Of a DNA stretch of 64,000 nt, positions 44,822 through 54,577 are shown piece by piece (position 1 is the first letter of the stretch; each line of letters begins with the position of its first letter). The position numbers and the translations under genes were made by a program. The notes beneath the pieces are model-generated. The model was not told the DNA's origin. It ran no database searches and saw only the letters and a program-made list of their open reading frames with translations. This DNA is from Nocardia terpenica (GTDB taxonomy: Bacteria > Actinomycetota > Actinomycetes > Mycobacteriales > Mycobacteriaceae): assembly GCF_013186535.1 (NCBI RefSeq), contig NZ_JABMCZ010000005.1, positions 868,001 to 932,000 on the forward strand. The letters are read 5' to 3'.

Positions 44822-45279
44822 GCCGCCACGTCCAGATCACCTTCGACGCCCACGACCCGCGGGCGCTGTCGACCTTCTGGCGCGACGCCCTCGGCTACAT
44901 CCACCCCGGCCCACCCGGAGTCGACCTCCCCGCCGACGCCGACCCGCTCGCCGCCTGGGACGACTTCCTAGCCCGCATCGGCGTTCCCGAGCACGAGCGC
45001 AATACGAAATCCGCCATCGAAGACCCGGACGGCCACGGCCCGCGCCTGTTCTTCCAGCAGGTTCCGGAGCACAAGGCCGCCAAGAACCGGGTCCATCTCG
45101 ACATCCGCGCGGCCCCCGGCCTCCAGGGCGAGCAGCGCATGGCGGCCCTGGAAACCGAGTGTGCCCGCCTGGTCGCCCTGGGCGCGACACGCGTGCGCCG
45201 AACCGAACCCGCTCCCCCGATGAGCGCCGGTTTCATCGTGATGACCGACCCGGAGGGCAACGAGTTCTGCCTCGATTGA
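44818..45279 (+). CDS. VOC-family (glyoxalase/bleomycin-resistance-like) protein
   Basis: A 153-residue vicinal-oxygen-chelate protein. It has paired beta-alpha-beta-beta-beta units with likely metal ligands in HVQITFDAHD at the N-terminus, KNRVHLDIR, and DPEGNEFCLD at the C-terminus. Members are glyoxalases, dioxygenases or drug-binding proteins. The ATG overlaps the DinB gene stop (ATGA), so both are made together. The pairing suggests a shared small electrophile or thiol-linked substrate. Confidence 0.88.
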   Translation: MSRHVQITFDAHDPRALSTFWRDALGYIHPGPPGVDLPADADPLAAWDDFLARIGVPEHERNTKSAIEDPDGHGPRLFFQQVPEHKAAKNRVHLDIRAAPGLQGEQRMAALETECARLVALGATRVRRTEPAPPMSAGFIVMTDPEGNEFCLD

Positions 45280-45345
45280 CCCCCGCTCGCTCGCGCGGGC
45301 CGTCACGATGGACGTATCGAGATGGCTTGCACGATGGGAGAAGTC

Positions 45346-47259
45346 GTGGATCGACGCCGGTTTCTGGCGATCAGCGCCCTGAGTCCCCTTGCCGCGATGG
45401 CCGTCACCGGGACCGCGTCGGTGGCGCCCGCGCGGGCGGCGGGGCATTCGTTCGGATTCGCTTCCGACGGAAGCGCTTTCCTGCTCGACGGACAGCCCTT
45501 CCAGATTCGTAGCGGCGAGATGCATCCGGCGCGGATTCCGGTGCCGTACTGGCGGCATCGGATTCGGATGGCGAAGGCCATGGGGATGAACACGATCTCG
45601 CTGTATGTCATGTGGAACTACGTCGAGGAACGGCCGGGCGTCTTCGACTTCACCACCGGCCGACGCGATTTCGCGGCCTTCGTGCGGCTGTGCCAGGCGG
45701 AGGACATGTGGGTGCTGCTGCGGCCGGGCCCGTACGTGTGCGGGGAGTGGGATCTCGGGGGCATCCCGTCCTATCTGCTGGGCAACCCCGACATCAGGCT
45801 GCGAACGGGCGCCGACGCGCACTACATGTCCGCCGTGCGTGGCTATGTCGAGCAACTGATCCCCCGCGTGAAGCCGCTGCTGGTCGAGAACGGCGGCCCG
45901 ATCCTGATGATCCAGATCGAGAACGAGTACGGCTCCTACGGCACTGATTCCGGCTACCCGGCGCGGCTGCGGCAGCTGTGGATCGACGGCGGCGTCTCCG
46001 GCCCGTTCTATACCGAGGACGGTCTGGACCAGGTGCGGGCCAACCACTCCAATGTGCCCGGCGGCGCGATCGCGCTCAGCGACGGCTCCGCGTCGTCGAT
46101 CGCGCAGGCGCGCAAGGCGTTTGCGGACGTTCCCGCGATGGCGGGCGAGGTGTATCCCGGCTGGCTGACGCACTGGGGCGACCCCACCTTCCAGGGCGGC
46201 GGCTCCGACATCTCCGACCGCCTGCGGGCCTTCATGGAGCAGGGCCTGTCGTTCAATATCTATATGATCCACGGCGGCACCAGCTTCGGCTTCTGGGCCG
46301 GAGCCAATGCCGACGACCTGTCCGGCCACTATCAGCCCGACATCACCAGCTACGACTACTGTGCCCCCATTACCGAACAGGGCGTCGCCACCCCGCGCTA
46401 TCACACCTACCGCGACCTGCTCGCCGGTCATCTCCCCGCACCGCTCCCCGACATCCCCGCTCCCCTACCGACACTCGACGGCCGGACATTCACCCCGGCC
46501 CCGTTCGCCTCGGTCTGGGACAACCTCCCCGCCGCGCTGCCACCCGACCGGACCGTCAACCCGCGGCCGTTCGAAATGTACGGCCAGAACTTCGGTTTCG
46601 CCCTCTACCGCCGACCGTTGCCCGGTTACACGGGCGGCCGACTGGACATCCACTGGGTCCACGACTACGCCACGGTATTCCTGAACGGCGCCTACGCGGG
46701 CGGCCTCTCCCGGCCCCTGATCCCCGACCAGGTCTCCACGACCTTGAACGTCACCAATAACAATGCCCCGCTCGGACTTCCGGACCCCGGCGGCCTCGGC
46801 CCCTCGCCGGTGCTGGACATCCTGGTGGAAGGCATGGGCCGCACCAACTTCGGCCAAGCCCTCGTCGACCGAAAGGGCATCCTGGAGACGGTCGCACTCC
46901 GCGACGCCGGTCCCCTGACCGGGGATCTGACGGGGTGGCAGGTCTTCCTCCTGCCGATGGATGACGCCTTCGTGGCATCGCTCGCCCCGACAATCTCCGA
47001 CCCGAACCGGCCGGGAATCTTCTTCGAGGCAACGATCAGCCTGACCACCCCCGCCGACACCTACCTCGACATGTCCGGCTGGACAAAGGGTTTCGTCTAC
47101 GTCAACGATCACAACCTGGGCAGATACTGGGAAATCGGCCCCCAGCAACGCCTGTACTGCCCCGCCCCCTGTCTTCGCCGGGGCGACAACCGAATCCTCG
47201 TGTTCGACCTACACCGAACCCGACCCGCACCGATAACCTGTGTACCGACGCTCACCTGA
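45346..47259 (+). CDS. Tat-exported GH35 beta-galactosidase
   Basis: A 637-residue glycoside hydrolase family 35 enzyme, exported through the Tat pathway: the N-terminus MDRRRFLAISALSPLAAMAV has the twin arginines, and cleavage is likely after ARA near residue 31. The proposed acid/base is Glu194 in QIENEYGSYG and the nucleophile Glu268 in AGEVYPGWLTHWG. Jelly-roll domains fill the C-terminal third (GWTKGFVYVNDHNLGRYW). The GTG at 45346 is favoured by GGGAG 5 bases upstream; ATGs at 45322 and 45334 would only lengthen the N-terminus. Substrate could be plant or host galactosides. Confidence 0.9.
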   Translation: MDRRRFLAISALSPLAAMAVTGTASVAPARAAGHSFGFASDGSAFLLDGQPFQIRSGEMHPARIPVPYWRHRIRMAKAMGMNTISLYVMWNYVEERPGVFDFTTGRRDFAAFVRLCQAEDMWVLLRPGPYVCGEWDLGGIPSYLLGNPDIRLRTGADAHYMSAVRGYVEQLIPRVKPLLVENGGPILMIQIENEYGSYGTDSGYPARLRQLWIDGGVSGPFYTEDGLDQVRANHSNVPGGAIALSDGSASSIAQARKAFADVPAMAGEVYPGWLTHWGDPTFQGGGSDISDRLRAFMEQGLSFNIYMIHGGTSFGFWAGANADDLSGHYQPDITSYDYCAPITEQGVATPRYHTYRDLLAGHLPAPLPDIPAPLPTLDGRTFTPAPFASVWDNLPAALPPDRTVNPRPFEMYGQNFGFALYRRPLPGYTGGRLDIHWVHDYATVFLNGAYAGGLSRPLIPDQVSTTLNVTNNNAPLGLPDPGGLGPSPVLDILVEGMGRTNFGQALVDRKGILETVALRDAGPLTGDLTGWQVFLLPMDDAFVASLAPTISDPNRPGIFFEATISLTTPADTYLDMSGWTKGFVYVNDHNLGRYWEIGPQQRLYCPAPCLRRGDNRILVFDLHRTRPAPITCVPTLT

Positions 47260-47268
47260 CGCGCGGCA

Positions 47269-48273
47269 TCACTTTCCCGCCGCCTTCCGGGCAAACGCGG
47301 TGTCCACGAAGGACTCCGTCTTCAGCGGCGCGGCATCGGTCATCAGCCCCGCGTCCCGGTACACCCGCTGCTGCTTGTCGAGCTGGTCGGGCAGCGGGGC
47401 GAGATCGGGTAACCAGGTGTAGGACGGGACCTCGCGAAGGACGGCGATGTCCTGCCCGGTCGCATCGGCCAGAATCTTCAGGACCTCTTCGGATTTCGCT
47501 CCCTCGCCCTGGAGGTCGCGGGAGGCGCGGACCAGTGCGTCGAAGAAACGCTGGGCCGCCGCGCCGCGGGCGAAGGAGCCGCCGTAGATCACGCCGGTGG
47601 CCGAGGCGCCCTTCGGCGGGACCGCCAACGGCCGTGCCACACCGGCCTTTTCCATCTTCGTGGTGAACGGCGCGGCGACGAGCGCGGCGTCGACGCTGCC
47701 GTTGGCCAGCGCGGGCTGCATATCCGGGATGCCGAGGTTCACCACCTGGACGTCGCCGAGCGAGAGTCCGGCCGGTTGCAGGACCGTCGCGAGCTGGAAG
47801 CCGCCCGCCGAACCCGGGCCGCCCGCGACGGCCACCCTCTTCCCGCGCAGATCGGCGAGCGTGCCGGTCGAGGCGGCCGACACCTCCAGGGCGGTCGGGG
47901 ACGCGTTCGGATCGCCCGGGGCGATGCCCATCGAGCCGACGACCTTCAGGTCCAGACCGCTGGCGACGGCGCTGAACATCCCCGCCGAGAATCCCGCCAC
48001 GACGACATCCAGTTTGCCGTTCGCGGCGGGCCCGACCGCATCCTGACCGGACTTCACCTTCTGCAGATCGACGGCGATGCCCTCGGCATCGAAGTAGCCC
48101 TTCGCCCGCGCCACATACAGCGGCGCGAACAGGGTCGACGGCACATGGGCGACGGTCACCGTGCCGTTCTCCGCGCTGGCGCCGCGACCCCCACACCCGG
48201 TGAGGGCCAGAGCCGCGCCGACCATGGACACGGCGACAATGCCGAGGGCACGGCGCCGAGAATGCATTCTCAC
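47269..48273 (-). CDS. ABC-importer substrate-binding lipoprotein (SsuA/NMT1-type)
   Basis: A 334-residue lipoprotein: signal peptide with lipobox ALTG-C near residue 27. The mature part has the periplasmic-binding fold of the sulfonate/nitrate/thiamine-precursor family (VPSTLFAPLYVARAKGYFDAEGI). Start: the GTG at 48273 has GGAG 9 bases upstream and yields a normal-length signal; an ATG at 48294 would add seven residues. Last gene of a three-gene importer operon. The ligand (sulfonate, pyrimidine or other) cannot be told; I see no THI-box or other riboswitch upstream of the operon. Confidence 0.9.
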   Translation of the reverse strand: MRMHSRRRALGIVAVSMVGAALALTGCGGRGASAENGTVTVAHVPSTLFAPLYVARAKGYFDAEGIAVDLQKVKSGQDAVGPAANGKLDVVVAGFSAGMFSAVASGLDLKVVGSMGIAPGDPNASPTALEVSAASTGTLADLRGKRVAVAGGPGSAGGFQLATVLQPAGLSLGDVQVVNLGIPDMQPALANGSVDAALVAAPFTTKMEKAGVARPLAVPPKGASATGVIYGGSFARGAAAQRFFDALVRASRDLQGEGAKSEEVLKILADATGQDIAVLREVPSYTWLPDLAPLPDQLDKQQRVYRDAGLMTDAAPLKTESFVDTAFARKAAGK

Positions 48274-48313
48274 AGTGATGTTCTCCGCTCTCATATTGAT
48301 CCCGGCATGGCTC

Positions 48314-49168
48314 TCACACTGTTCCCGGCATGCTTTTGGCCGGGGCCTGTCGCCGCCACGGCATGGCGAGCCACCCGCACAGCGAGACGATGGCGGTCAG
48401 CCCCGCACCCAGAAGCGCGGCGGCCAGCAGTCCGACGTACATGCGTTCCGGTTGGAACAGCTGCCAGGAGTTCCAGATCAGATAGCCGATTCCCTCGTCG
48501 GAGGCCACGAATTCGACGGCGATCGCGACCACCACACCGAGCCCGACGGCCACCCGAAGCCCGGTGAAGATCTGCGGAAGGCACGCGGGCCCGACGACCA
48601 GCCGCAACCGGCGCCAGCCGCGCACCCGGTAGGCCCTGGCCAGCTCCAGCGCGCCGGGGTCGAGCTGCCGCATCGCCGCCTGCGCATTGATCTGGGTGAC
48701 GAAGAAGACCGTGATCGCCACGGCCAGAATCCTCGGCGTATCACCCAGCCCGAATATCAAGAGCAGCAACGGCAATACGGCGATCTTCGGCAATGCGTAC
48801 AGCGCGGTGAAGAACGGGGCGAGCGCGGCGCCCAGCGGACGCCAGGCCCCCATGGCCAATCCGACCATTGTTCCGGCGACGGCGGCCGGAAGGTAGCCGC
48901 CGAGCAGCCGGATCAGGGTCGCGGCCGAGTCGTGCGGGAGCTCACCGGAGGCGATCATGTCGACCGCTCGGGCGAGGGTGCGGCTCGGTGGCGGAAAGAC
49001 CCGGGCGTCGATCGCATTCGCCTGCGCCGCCCACTGCCAGATCGCCAGCGCCAGTACCGGAGTCAGCACGGCCAAGGCGATGTCTCGACGGCGAAGCCAG
49101 CGGCGACGGCGTATCTCGGCGAGCACGACGGCCCGAGCCTGCGGGGCGTGGTCCACGGCCTGGTTCAT
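48314..49168 (-). CDS. ABC-importer permease (SsuC-type)
   Basis: A 284-residue inner-membrane permease with about six helices. It keeps the binding-protein-dependent transport motif in ELARAYRVRGWRRLRLVVGPACLP (the EAA loop, around residue 195). The ATG overlaps the stop of the ATPase gene by 4 bases (ATGA). Partner of the ATPase at 49165-49965 and the lipoprotein at 47269-48273. Confidence 0.92.
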   Translation of the reverse strand: MNQAVDHAPQARAVVLAEIRRRRWLRRRDIALAVLTPVLALAIWQWAAQANAIDARVFPPPSRTLARAVDMIASGELPHDSAATLIRLLGGYLPAAVAGTMVGLAMGAWRPLGAALAPFFTALYALPKIAVLPLLLLIFGLGDTPRILAVAITVFFVTQINAQAAMRQLDPGALELARAYRVRGWRRLRLVVGPACLPQIFTGLRVAVGLGVVVAIAVEFVASDEGIGYLIWNSWQLFQPERMYVGLLAAALLGAGLTAIVSLCGWLAMPWRRQAPAKSMPGTV

Positions 49169-49965
49169 CGGTCGGCCCGCATCGCCTCGACCTCGCCGCG
49201 CAGCAGATCCCACAGATCGGCGCGCAGTTCGGCGAACTCCTTGGCGTGCTGCACATCCGGGCTGCGGGGCCGACCGAACGGCACCTCGACCTCGGCGCGC
49301 ACCCGCCCCGGCCGCGCCGACATCAGCACCACCCGGTCCCCGAGCAACAGCGCTTCATCCAGCGAATGTGTCACCAGCACAATGGTTTTACGTTCCGTTT
49401 CGCACAGGGCCAGCAACTCCTCCTGCATCAGCAGCCGAGTCTGCGCGTCCAGCGCCCCCAACGGTTCGTCCATCAGCAGGCACGGCGAACCGGTGGCAAA
49501 GGCACGCGCAATTCCCACCCGCTGCCGCATTCCACCCGACAGCTGAGCGGGATAAGCCTTCTCGAACCCGGAAAGCCCCGTGCGCCCGATCCATTCCCGC
49601 GCCGTCGCCACACGGTCGTTCCGACGGCGAGACACCGGAAGCCCGAACAACACATTGTCGAGCACGGACAGCCACGGCAGCACGCCGGAGTCCTGGAACA
49701 CGAACGCGACAGCCGGTACACCACCCTCGTCATCGGGCCCGGCCACCGCCCCCGAACTCGGCTCCTCCAGGCCGCCGAGCATCCGCAGCAGCGTCGACTT
49801 ACCGCACCCCGACGGCCCCACCACGGCGGTGAACGTACCCGCCGCCACGGTCAGCGACATCTCCCGCAATGCCCACAGCGGCCCCTCCGCGCCGAAGAAC
49901 AGCTTCGAGACATCCCGCGCAGCAAAGGCCGTCCTCATTCCCGAGGCCGCGTCGGTACTCCGCAT
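49165..49965 (-). CDS. ABC-importer ATPase (SsuB-type)
   Basis: A 266-residue ATPase with Walker A GPSGCGKST, Q-loop FVFQDSG, signature LSGGMRQR, Walker B CLLMDEPLGALD and H-loop LVTHSLDEA. It is of the nitrate/sulfonate/taurine importer class. The ATG at 49965 is chosen; an upstream TTG and an internal ATG at about 49935 are weaker alternatives. First gene of the importer operon, 230 bases downstream of the Pls-like gene on the same strand; I see no riboswitch-like leader in this gap. Confidence 0.9.
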   Translation of the reverse strand: MRSTDAASGMRTAFAARDVSKLFFGAEGPLWALREMSLTVAAGTFTAVVGPSGCGKSTLLRMLGGLEEPSSGAVAGPDDEGGVPAVAFVFQDSGVLPWLSVLDNVLFGLPVSRRRNDRVATAREWIGRTGLSGFEKAYPAQLSGGMRQRVGIARAFATGSPCLLMDEPLGALDAQTRLLMQEELLALCETERKTIVLVTHSLDEALLLGDRVVLMSARPGRVRAEVEVPFGRPRSPDVQHAKEFAELRADLWDLLRGEVEAMRADR

Positions 49966-50194
49966 CAACCGTCCAATCCCGTGGACCCTGCATTACATCG
50001 ACCGCGACAAATCGGCCAGCCGATGGGACGTGGCCACCATACAGCAAATGATGCACCGCGCAATAGTTCCAACAGATTCCGATTTCAATCACCTGTCATG
50101 CCCCGCCAACAACCGATCGACGGTCCGGTGTGGCGGCACAGCGAATTCGCCGCAGCCGCCACGGCCGGACCGTCGTCATCTCATCGGTGGGGCG

Positions 50195-53100
50195 TTACGA
50201 CACGAGTTGCCGTGGCTGAGCGGGGATTCCGCCCCAGCGGGTGTCGGCGGTGAGGTGTTCGCCCTTCATCAGCAGGGACAGCGGGTCGAGGACCACGCCG
50301 TCGCCGACGACGGAGTCGTAGAGCACGATGGCGCGGGTGCCGACGGTGGCTCCGGGCCGGATGGTGACGGTGGACATCTTCATCACGCGGTCCTCGAACA
50401 GATGGGTCTGCAGCGAGGCTTCGGGCCCGACCGCGGCGTCGTCGCCGATGACGACCAGATCGAATTCGGTGATGAAGGTGGTGCCGATCCAGGTCCGCCG
50501 CCCGATATCGGTGCCGAACCAGCGCAACATCATCGGCAGGAACGGGGTTCCGGCCACCAGTCCCAGGCACGCGGGCACCGCCGCGGCCTCGTAGACACCG
50601 GTGACGAATTCGGTCCTGCGCACGAACAGATCCCACAGCGGTTCCACCCGCGGCCGATACCGGCCCACGACAACACGTTTGAGCACCGCGCACACCCCGA
50701 CGATCGCGACCGCGACGGCCCCGGCGACCAGCGGTGACAGCAGCACCGTCCGGAGCATGTCGTGATCGTGCGCCAGCACCGACAGCACTCGCACATACAG
50801 ATACGCCCCTGCGGCGAGCACGGTGGCGGGCAGGGTGGCGCGGAAGAATTCGATCAGCAGCCGCTGCCGCACCACCCGCGCCGGGGGCCGATACGTCGTG
50901 GATTCCGGGTAGTCGCCGGAGTCCTGCCGCGTCGGCAGTTCGATGGCCGGGGAGCCGAGCCAGGCGGTGCCGTCGGGAACTCCGGTGTGCGGCGGCAATG
51001 TCCCGACCCCGACCAGCGCGCCCGCGCCGACCGACGCCCCGGCGGACACGACCGCGGCGTTCCCGATGAACGACCTACGCCCAACCGTGGTGGGCGCCAA
51101 CGAGATCCACCCGCGCCCGAAGGTGGCCGCGCCGATGCTGGCCATATCGGCGACGAAGGTGCCCTCGGCGAGGTCGAGCAGATCCGGATCGATGTGGGCC
51201 GCGGTCGACACCTCCGAGCCGCGGCCGATGCGCGCCCCGAGCAGCCGCAGCCACGGCACCGTGTAGAGGGTGGCGTACAGGGTGTGGGTGAACCCCAGGC
51301 TGTAGTCGAACAGCTTGTCCGCCACGAACTTCCGGATGCCGAGACCGGAGCGGGCGGGATGGATTCCGCTCGGCAGCCGCGGCAGCACCAGCCGTTTCCC
51401 GGCCGCCACCAGCACGCAGACCGTCGCCACGTACACCGGGCCGGACGCCAGCGTGGCGATCAGGCCGACGAGCGGGTCGACGTCCAGCATCGCCCAGGAC
51501 ACGAGAACGACCGCGGGCGCGATCATGACGATCGCGGCGATCTCGAGCACGCCCGCGGCGAGGGCGAAGGCCGCCAGCTGCGGAAGCGTCCACGGCACCT
51601 GCCGGACCGGCGCCGCCAGGATCGCCTCGGCGGCATCCGACAGCCGCTGCGTCGGCTCGGCGGGCGAGCCCGCCCACCGCGCCCCCGAGGGCACGGTCGC
51701 GCCCGCGCCGAGCGCCGACTGCTGTCCCAGTGCCGCACCGGATTCCAGCCGCGAGCCGGGATTCAGCACCGCATGCGCGCCGACGAACGCATCGGCCCCA
51801 ATGGTTATCGGTGCGACGATCACCCAGCCGTCCTCGACTCGCCACGGCCACACCGTGACCCGGTATCCGAGCGCCGCACCGGGACCGATATCGATCAGCG
51901 CGGGCAGGCTCACCGCCGCGGTGCCGACGTGCGCCCCGCGACCGATTCGAGCGCCCAGCAGCCGCAGATAGGCATTGCCCAGCGGGGAGCCCGCCAGCAC
52001 CGGCAGCGGCCCGACCGTCAGCAGCAAGTGCTGTGCCCAGATCCGCAGATAGGTCGGCCCCCACAGCGGATACCGGCCGGGCCGGATACCGGCGCCGAGC
52101 AGGCGCACCAGCAGAATCGGCAGCACCCAGCGCACGGCCACATCGGCGACCAGCAGTGCCGCCAGCAGCTGCCCGACCATCCGCACCGACAGGTGACCGT
52201 CATTGGCGGTATCGACGTACGCGAACGGCAGCGTGGTCACCAACAGCAGCAGATACAGCACGGCCAGCTGCGCGACGGCGCTGCGCGCGACCGTTGCATT
52301 GCTGTGCCGCAAGGGTTTCGGGCCCGATTCGACGGCGGCGGCGATCGGCGGGGCGGGCAGGTGCGCGGCCATCGCCCGCACGGTCGGATACCGGTACAGG
52401 TCGCGCAGGGCGGCGTGCGGCACCGCACCGCTCGCCCGCAGTTGCGACACCACCCGGGCCGCCAGCAGGGAGTGCCCGCCCAGGTCGGTGAAGAAATCGG
52501 CGGTCACCGACACCGTCTCCGGCGGCAACCCCAGCGCCTCGGCCCAGACATCGCGGATGCGCTGCTCGGTGGCGTCGGCCGGTGCCACCACCCGGCCGGA
52601 CCCGACGAAGCGGTGACCGGTCGGCGCGGGCAGCGCCCGGCGGTCCACCTTGCCCGACGGCATGGTCGGCAGCGCGTCGATCACCTCGACGTAGGAGGCA
52701 ACCATGTAGGCGGGCAACCGATTTCGCATCCGCTGGTGCAGGCGCTGCCGCAGTCGCTCGTCGCCCGCGTCGGCGAGCACCACGAAGGCGGCCAGTTCCG
52801 GCCCGTCCGCGCCGTCGGTGGTGGCGGCCACCGCCTCGGTCACCGCGGGGTCCTCCAGGAGTACGGATTCGATCTCGCCGAGGTCGATGCGGTGACCGCG
52901 GATCTTCACCTCGGCATCGGCCCGGCCCAGATACTCGAGGTTGCCGTCGGCATCGAGCCGCCCCAGATCGCCGGTGCGATACAGCTTTCCGTCGGGCGCG
53001 GCCGGATGGTCGATGAATCGGTCGGCGGTCAGGTCCGGGCGGCCGATATAGCCGAGCGCGACACCCGGTCCGCCGATGCAGATCTCGCCCACCGCGCCGT

Positions 53101-54130
53101 CGGGCACCGGCTCGCGATCCTCGTCCAGCAGCACGACCGAGTAGGTGGGCAGCGCCGTGCCGATCGTCACCGTCCGCCCCGGCGCCACCTCGCCGACCGT
53201 TGCGGTGACGGTGGTTTCGGTGGGGCCGTAGGTGTTGAGCATGCGCCGCCCGGGTCTCGCCCAGCGGTCGACCAGCTGGGCGGGGCAGGCCTCGCCGCCG
53301 ACGAGGATGCTGCGAATCGCGGGCAGGTCACGGGGAATCGTCGCCAGCAGCGTCGGCACGCAGTACAGCACCGTCACCCCGGCGGCCTCCAGGAAGTCGG
53401 CGAGCTCCGCGCCGAGTCGTCGCGAATCCGTCGGTCCCGCAACGACGGTGGCGCCGCGCGCCCAGGTCGGCCAGATCTCCTCGACGGAGAAGTCGAAGGA
53501 GATGGTCATGCCCTGATACACCCGGTCACCGGGGCGCACGTCGTACACATCCGGCACCACGTCCAGGAAATTGCAGATGCTGGACTGGGCGATGAGCACA
53601 CCCTTCGGCCGACCGCTCGACCCCGACGTATACATCACGTACGCGACCTGATCGTCCGCACCGGCGATCGGGTCCGGCCGGGTACTCGGCGCCGACGCGA
53701 TCACCGCCGCATCGGCGTCCATCCGAACGACGGTGCAGCGCAACCCCGCCAGCGCACTGTCCAGTTCGGTGGAGGTCACCACGACCTCGACACCGGCGTC
53801 CTCGACGATGTAGGCCACCCGATCCGGCGGTGCGCCGGGATCGATCGGCACGAACGCGGCTCCGGCCTTACCGATACCCAGCAGCGCCACATAGGTGTGC
53901 ACCGAGCGTGACAGCAGCACCGCCACCCGCGTCTGCGGGGTGACGCCGATATTTCGAAGATGGTGCGCCAAACTATTTGCCTGTGAATCCAGTTCGACGT
54001 AGCTGAGTGTCCGCCCCGCACAATCCAGTGCGATAGCATCGGGGTTCGCATCGCAGCTGGACTCGAAGACGTGATGCATTCGACGGAACCGCACGTCCGC
54101 CGAATAACTTTCCGCTACAAGTTCGATCAC
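50195..54130 (-). CDS. Pls/PosA-like membrane-bound single-module peptide synthetase
   Basis: A 1,311-residue enzyme: adenylation domain (YTSGSSGRPKG near residue 170, TYGPTETT, KIRGHRIDLGEIE), carrier domain (DLGGHSLLAARV near 555), then membrane helices alternating with three tandem left-handed beta-helix-like domains (repeats such as GARIGRGAHVGTAAV, GARIGRGSEVSTAAH, GTDIGRRTWIGTT). This is the architecture of epsilon-poly-L-lysine synthetase (Pls) and relatives, which make homopolymers without a thioesterase. My hand-read specificity code is about DFEYLGTVTK; the acidic residue at the third position suits a basic amino acid such as lysine, ornithine or diaminobutyrate. Start GTG at 54130 has GGAGG 5 bases upstream; the ATG at 54142 has none. 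Monocistronic or co-transcribed with the ABC importer. Confidence 0.9.
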   Translation of the reverse strand: MIELVAESYSADVRFRRMHHVFESSCDANPDAIALDCAGRTLSYVELDSQANSLAHHLRNIGVTPQTRVAVLLSRSVHTYVALLGIGKAGAAFVPIDPGAPPDRVAYIVEDAGVEVVVTSTELDSALAGLRCTVVRMDADAAVIASAPSTRPDPIAGADDQVAYVMYTSGSSGRPKGVLIAQSSICNFLDVVPDVYDVRPGDRVYQGMTISFDFSVEEIWPTWARGATVVAGPTDSRRLGAELADFLEAAGVTVLYCVPTLLATIPRDLPAIRSILVGGEACPAQLVDRWARPGRRMLNTYGPTETTVTATVGEVAPGRTVTIGTALPTYSVVLLDEDREPVPDGAVGEICIGGPGVALGYIGRPDLTADRFIDHPAAPDGKLYRTGDLGRLDADGNLEYLGRADAEVKIRGHRIDLGEIESVLLEDPAVTEAVAATTDGADGPELAAFVVLADAGDERLRQRLHQRMRNRLPAYMVASYVEVIDALPTMPSGKVDRRALPAPTGHRFVGSGRVVAPADATEQRIRDVWAEALGLPPETVSVTADFFTDLGGHSLLAARVVSQLRASGAVPHAALRDLYRYPTVRAMAAHLPAPPIAAAVESGPKPLRHSNATVARSAVAQLAVLYLLLLVTTLPFAYVDTANDGHLSVRMVGQLLAALLVADVAVRWVLPILLVRLLGAGIRPGRYPLWGPTYLRIWAQHLLLTVGPLPVLAGSPLGNAYLRLLGARIGRGAHVGTAAVSLPALIDIGPGAALGYRVTVWPWRVEDGWVIVAPITIGADAFVGAHAVLNPGSRLESGAALGQQSALGAGATVPSGARWAGSPAEPTQRLSDAAEAILAAPVRQVPWTLPQLAAFALAAGVLEIAAIVMIAPAVVLVSWAMLDVDPLVGLIATLASGPVYVATVCVLVAAGKRLVLPRLPSGIHPARSGLGIRKFVADKLFDYSLGFTHTLYATLYTVPWLRLLGARIGRGSEVSTAAHIDPDLLDLAEGTFVADMASIGAATFGRGWISLAPTTVGRRSFIGNAAVVSAGASVGAGALVGVGTLPPHTGVPDGTAWLGSPAIELPTRQDSGDYPESTTYRPPARVVRQRLLIEFFRATLPATVLAAGAYLYVRVLSVLAHDHDMLRTVLLSPLVAGAVAVAIVGVCAVLKRVVVGRYRPRVEPLWDLFVRRTEFVTGVYEAAAVPACLGLVAGTPFLPMMLRWFGTDIGRRTWIGTTFITEFDLVVIGDDAAVGPEASLQTHLFEDRVMKMSTVTIRPGATVGTRAIVLYDSVVGDGVVLDPLSLLMKGEHLTADTRWGGIPAQPRQLVS

Positions 54131-54577
54131 TCGGCCCTCCATCAGGTTTGAATCCCGCCCCCGACATCGCCTCCGTGTTTCCTACACATTGCACATGTTG
54201 CCACGAAGTTTCCATCTGGAAGATGTGGGATCAAACACGGTGTACGGCAACGGAATAAACGTCCCACCGCGTGCGGCCACAATGTTTGCTCGCTATGACA
54301 GCACCATAGCTACCGTCATTCGCGACAATTCGAATCCGATGCGACAGGACAATTGTCCGCTCTGTCCAGATGATCGGAATTTAATTTCACAGCGCAGTCT
54401 CAGCAATGATCCGAATCGGCGTGAACATAAGAATTTCCGGTGCAGAAGTAGTGGAGCGCACGACTCTCCGGCTGCGCGGCAAGACATCCCACATCTCCCC
54501 GGGCAGCGATAGCGACGCCCTGGGCGGTGTGGCGCGGGTTACACTCGTTCGGAACAATCGAACTGATGGAGGTGTCC
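54131..54577. other. Divergent intergenic region
   Basis: About 450 bases between the Pls-like gene and the MBL-fold gene. It is AT-richer than the coding DNA. It holds no credible gene. A 12-base near-palindrome TTCCATCTGGAA is at 54210-54221, and a 5+7+5 inverted repeat is at 54547-54563 just before the rightward gene. Confidence 0.55.
54547..54563 (+). promoter_or_regulatory. Small inverted repeat before the MBL-fold gene
   Basis: GTTCG-GAACAAT-CGAAC has perfect 5-base arms and ends just before the ribosome-binding site (GGAGG at 54568-54572). It could be an operator overlapping the transcription start. Short arms make chance possible. Confidence 0.35.

Noticed and set aside
45286..45303. 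Weak hairpin CCCGC...GCGGG after the VOC gene as terminator
   Set aside because: Only 5 base pairs with an 8-base loop in very GC-rich DNA; chance is likely.
49966..50194. Possible riboswitch before the ABC importer operon
   Set aside because: I looked for THI-box, S-box and cobalamin-type conserved segments and saw none.
50762..53911. Long plus-strand frame opposite the Pls-like gene
   Set aside because: Same mirror-frame character; the minus strand holds an unmistakable adenylation-carrier-membrane protein.
54210..54221. TTCCATCTGGAA near-palindrome as an operator
   Set aside because: Short, far from either start codon and without a second copy; kept only as a remark in the intergenic entry.
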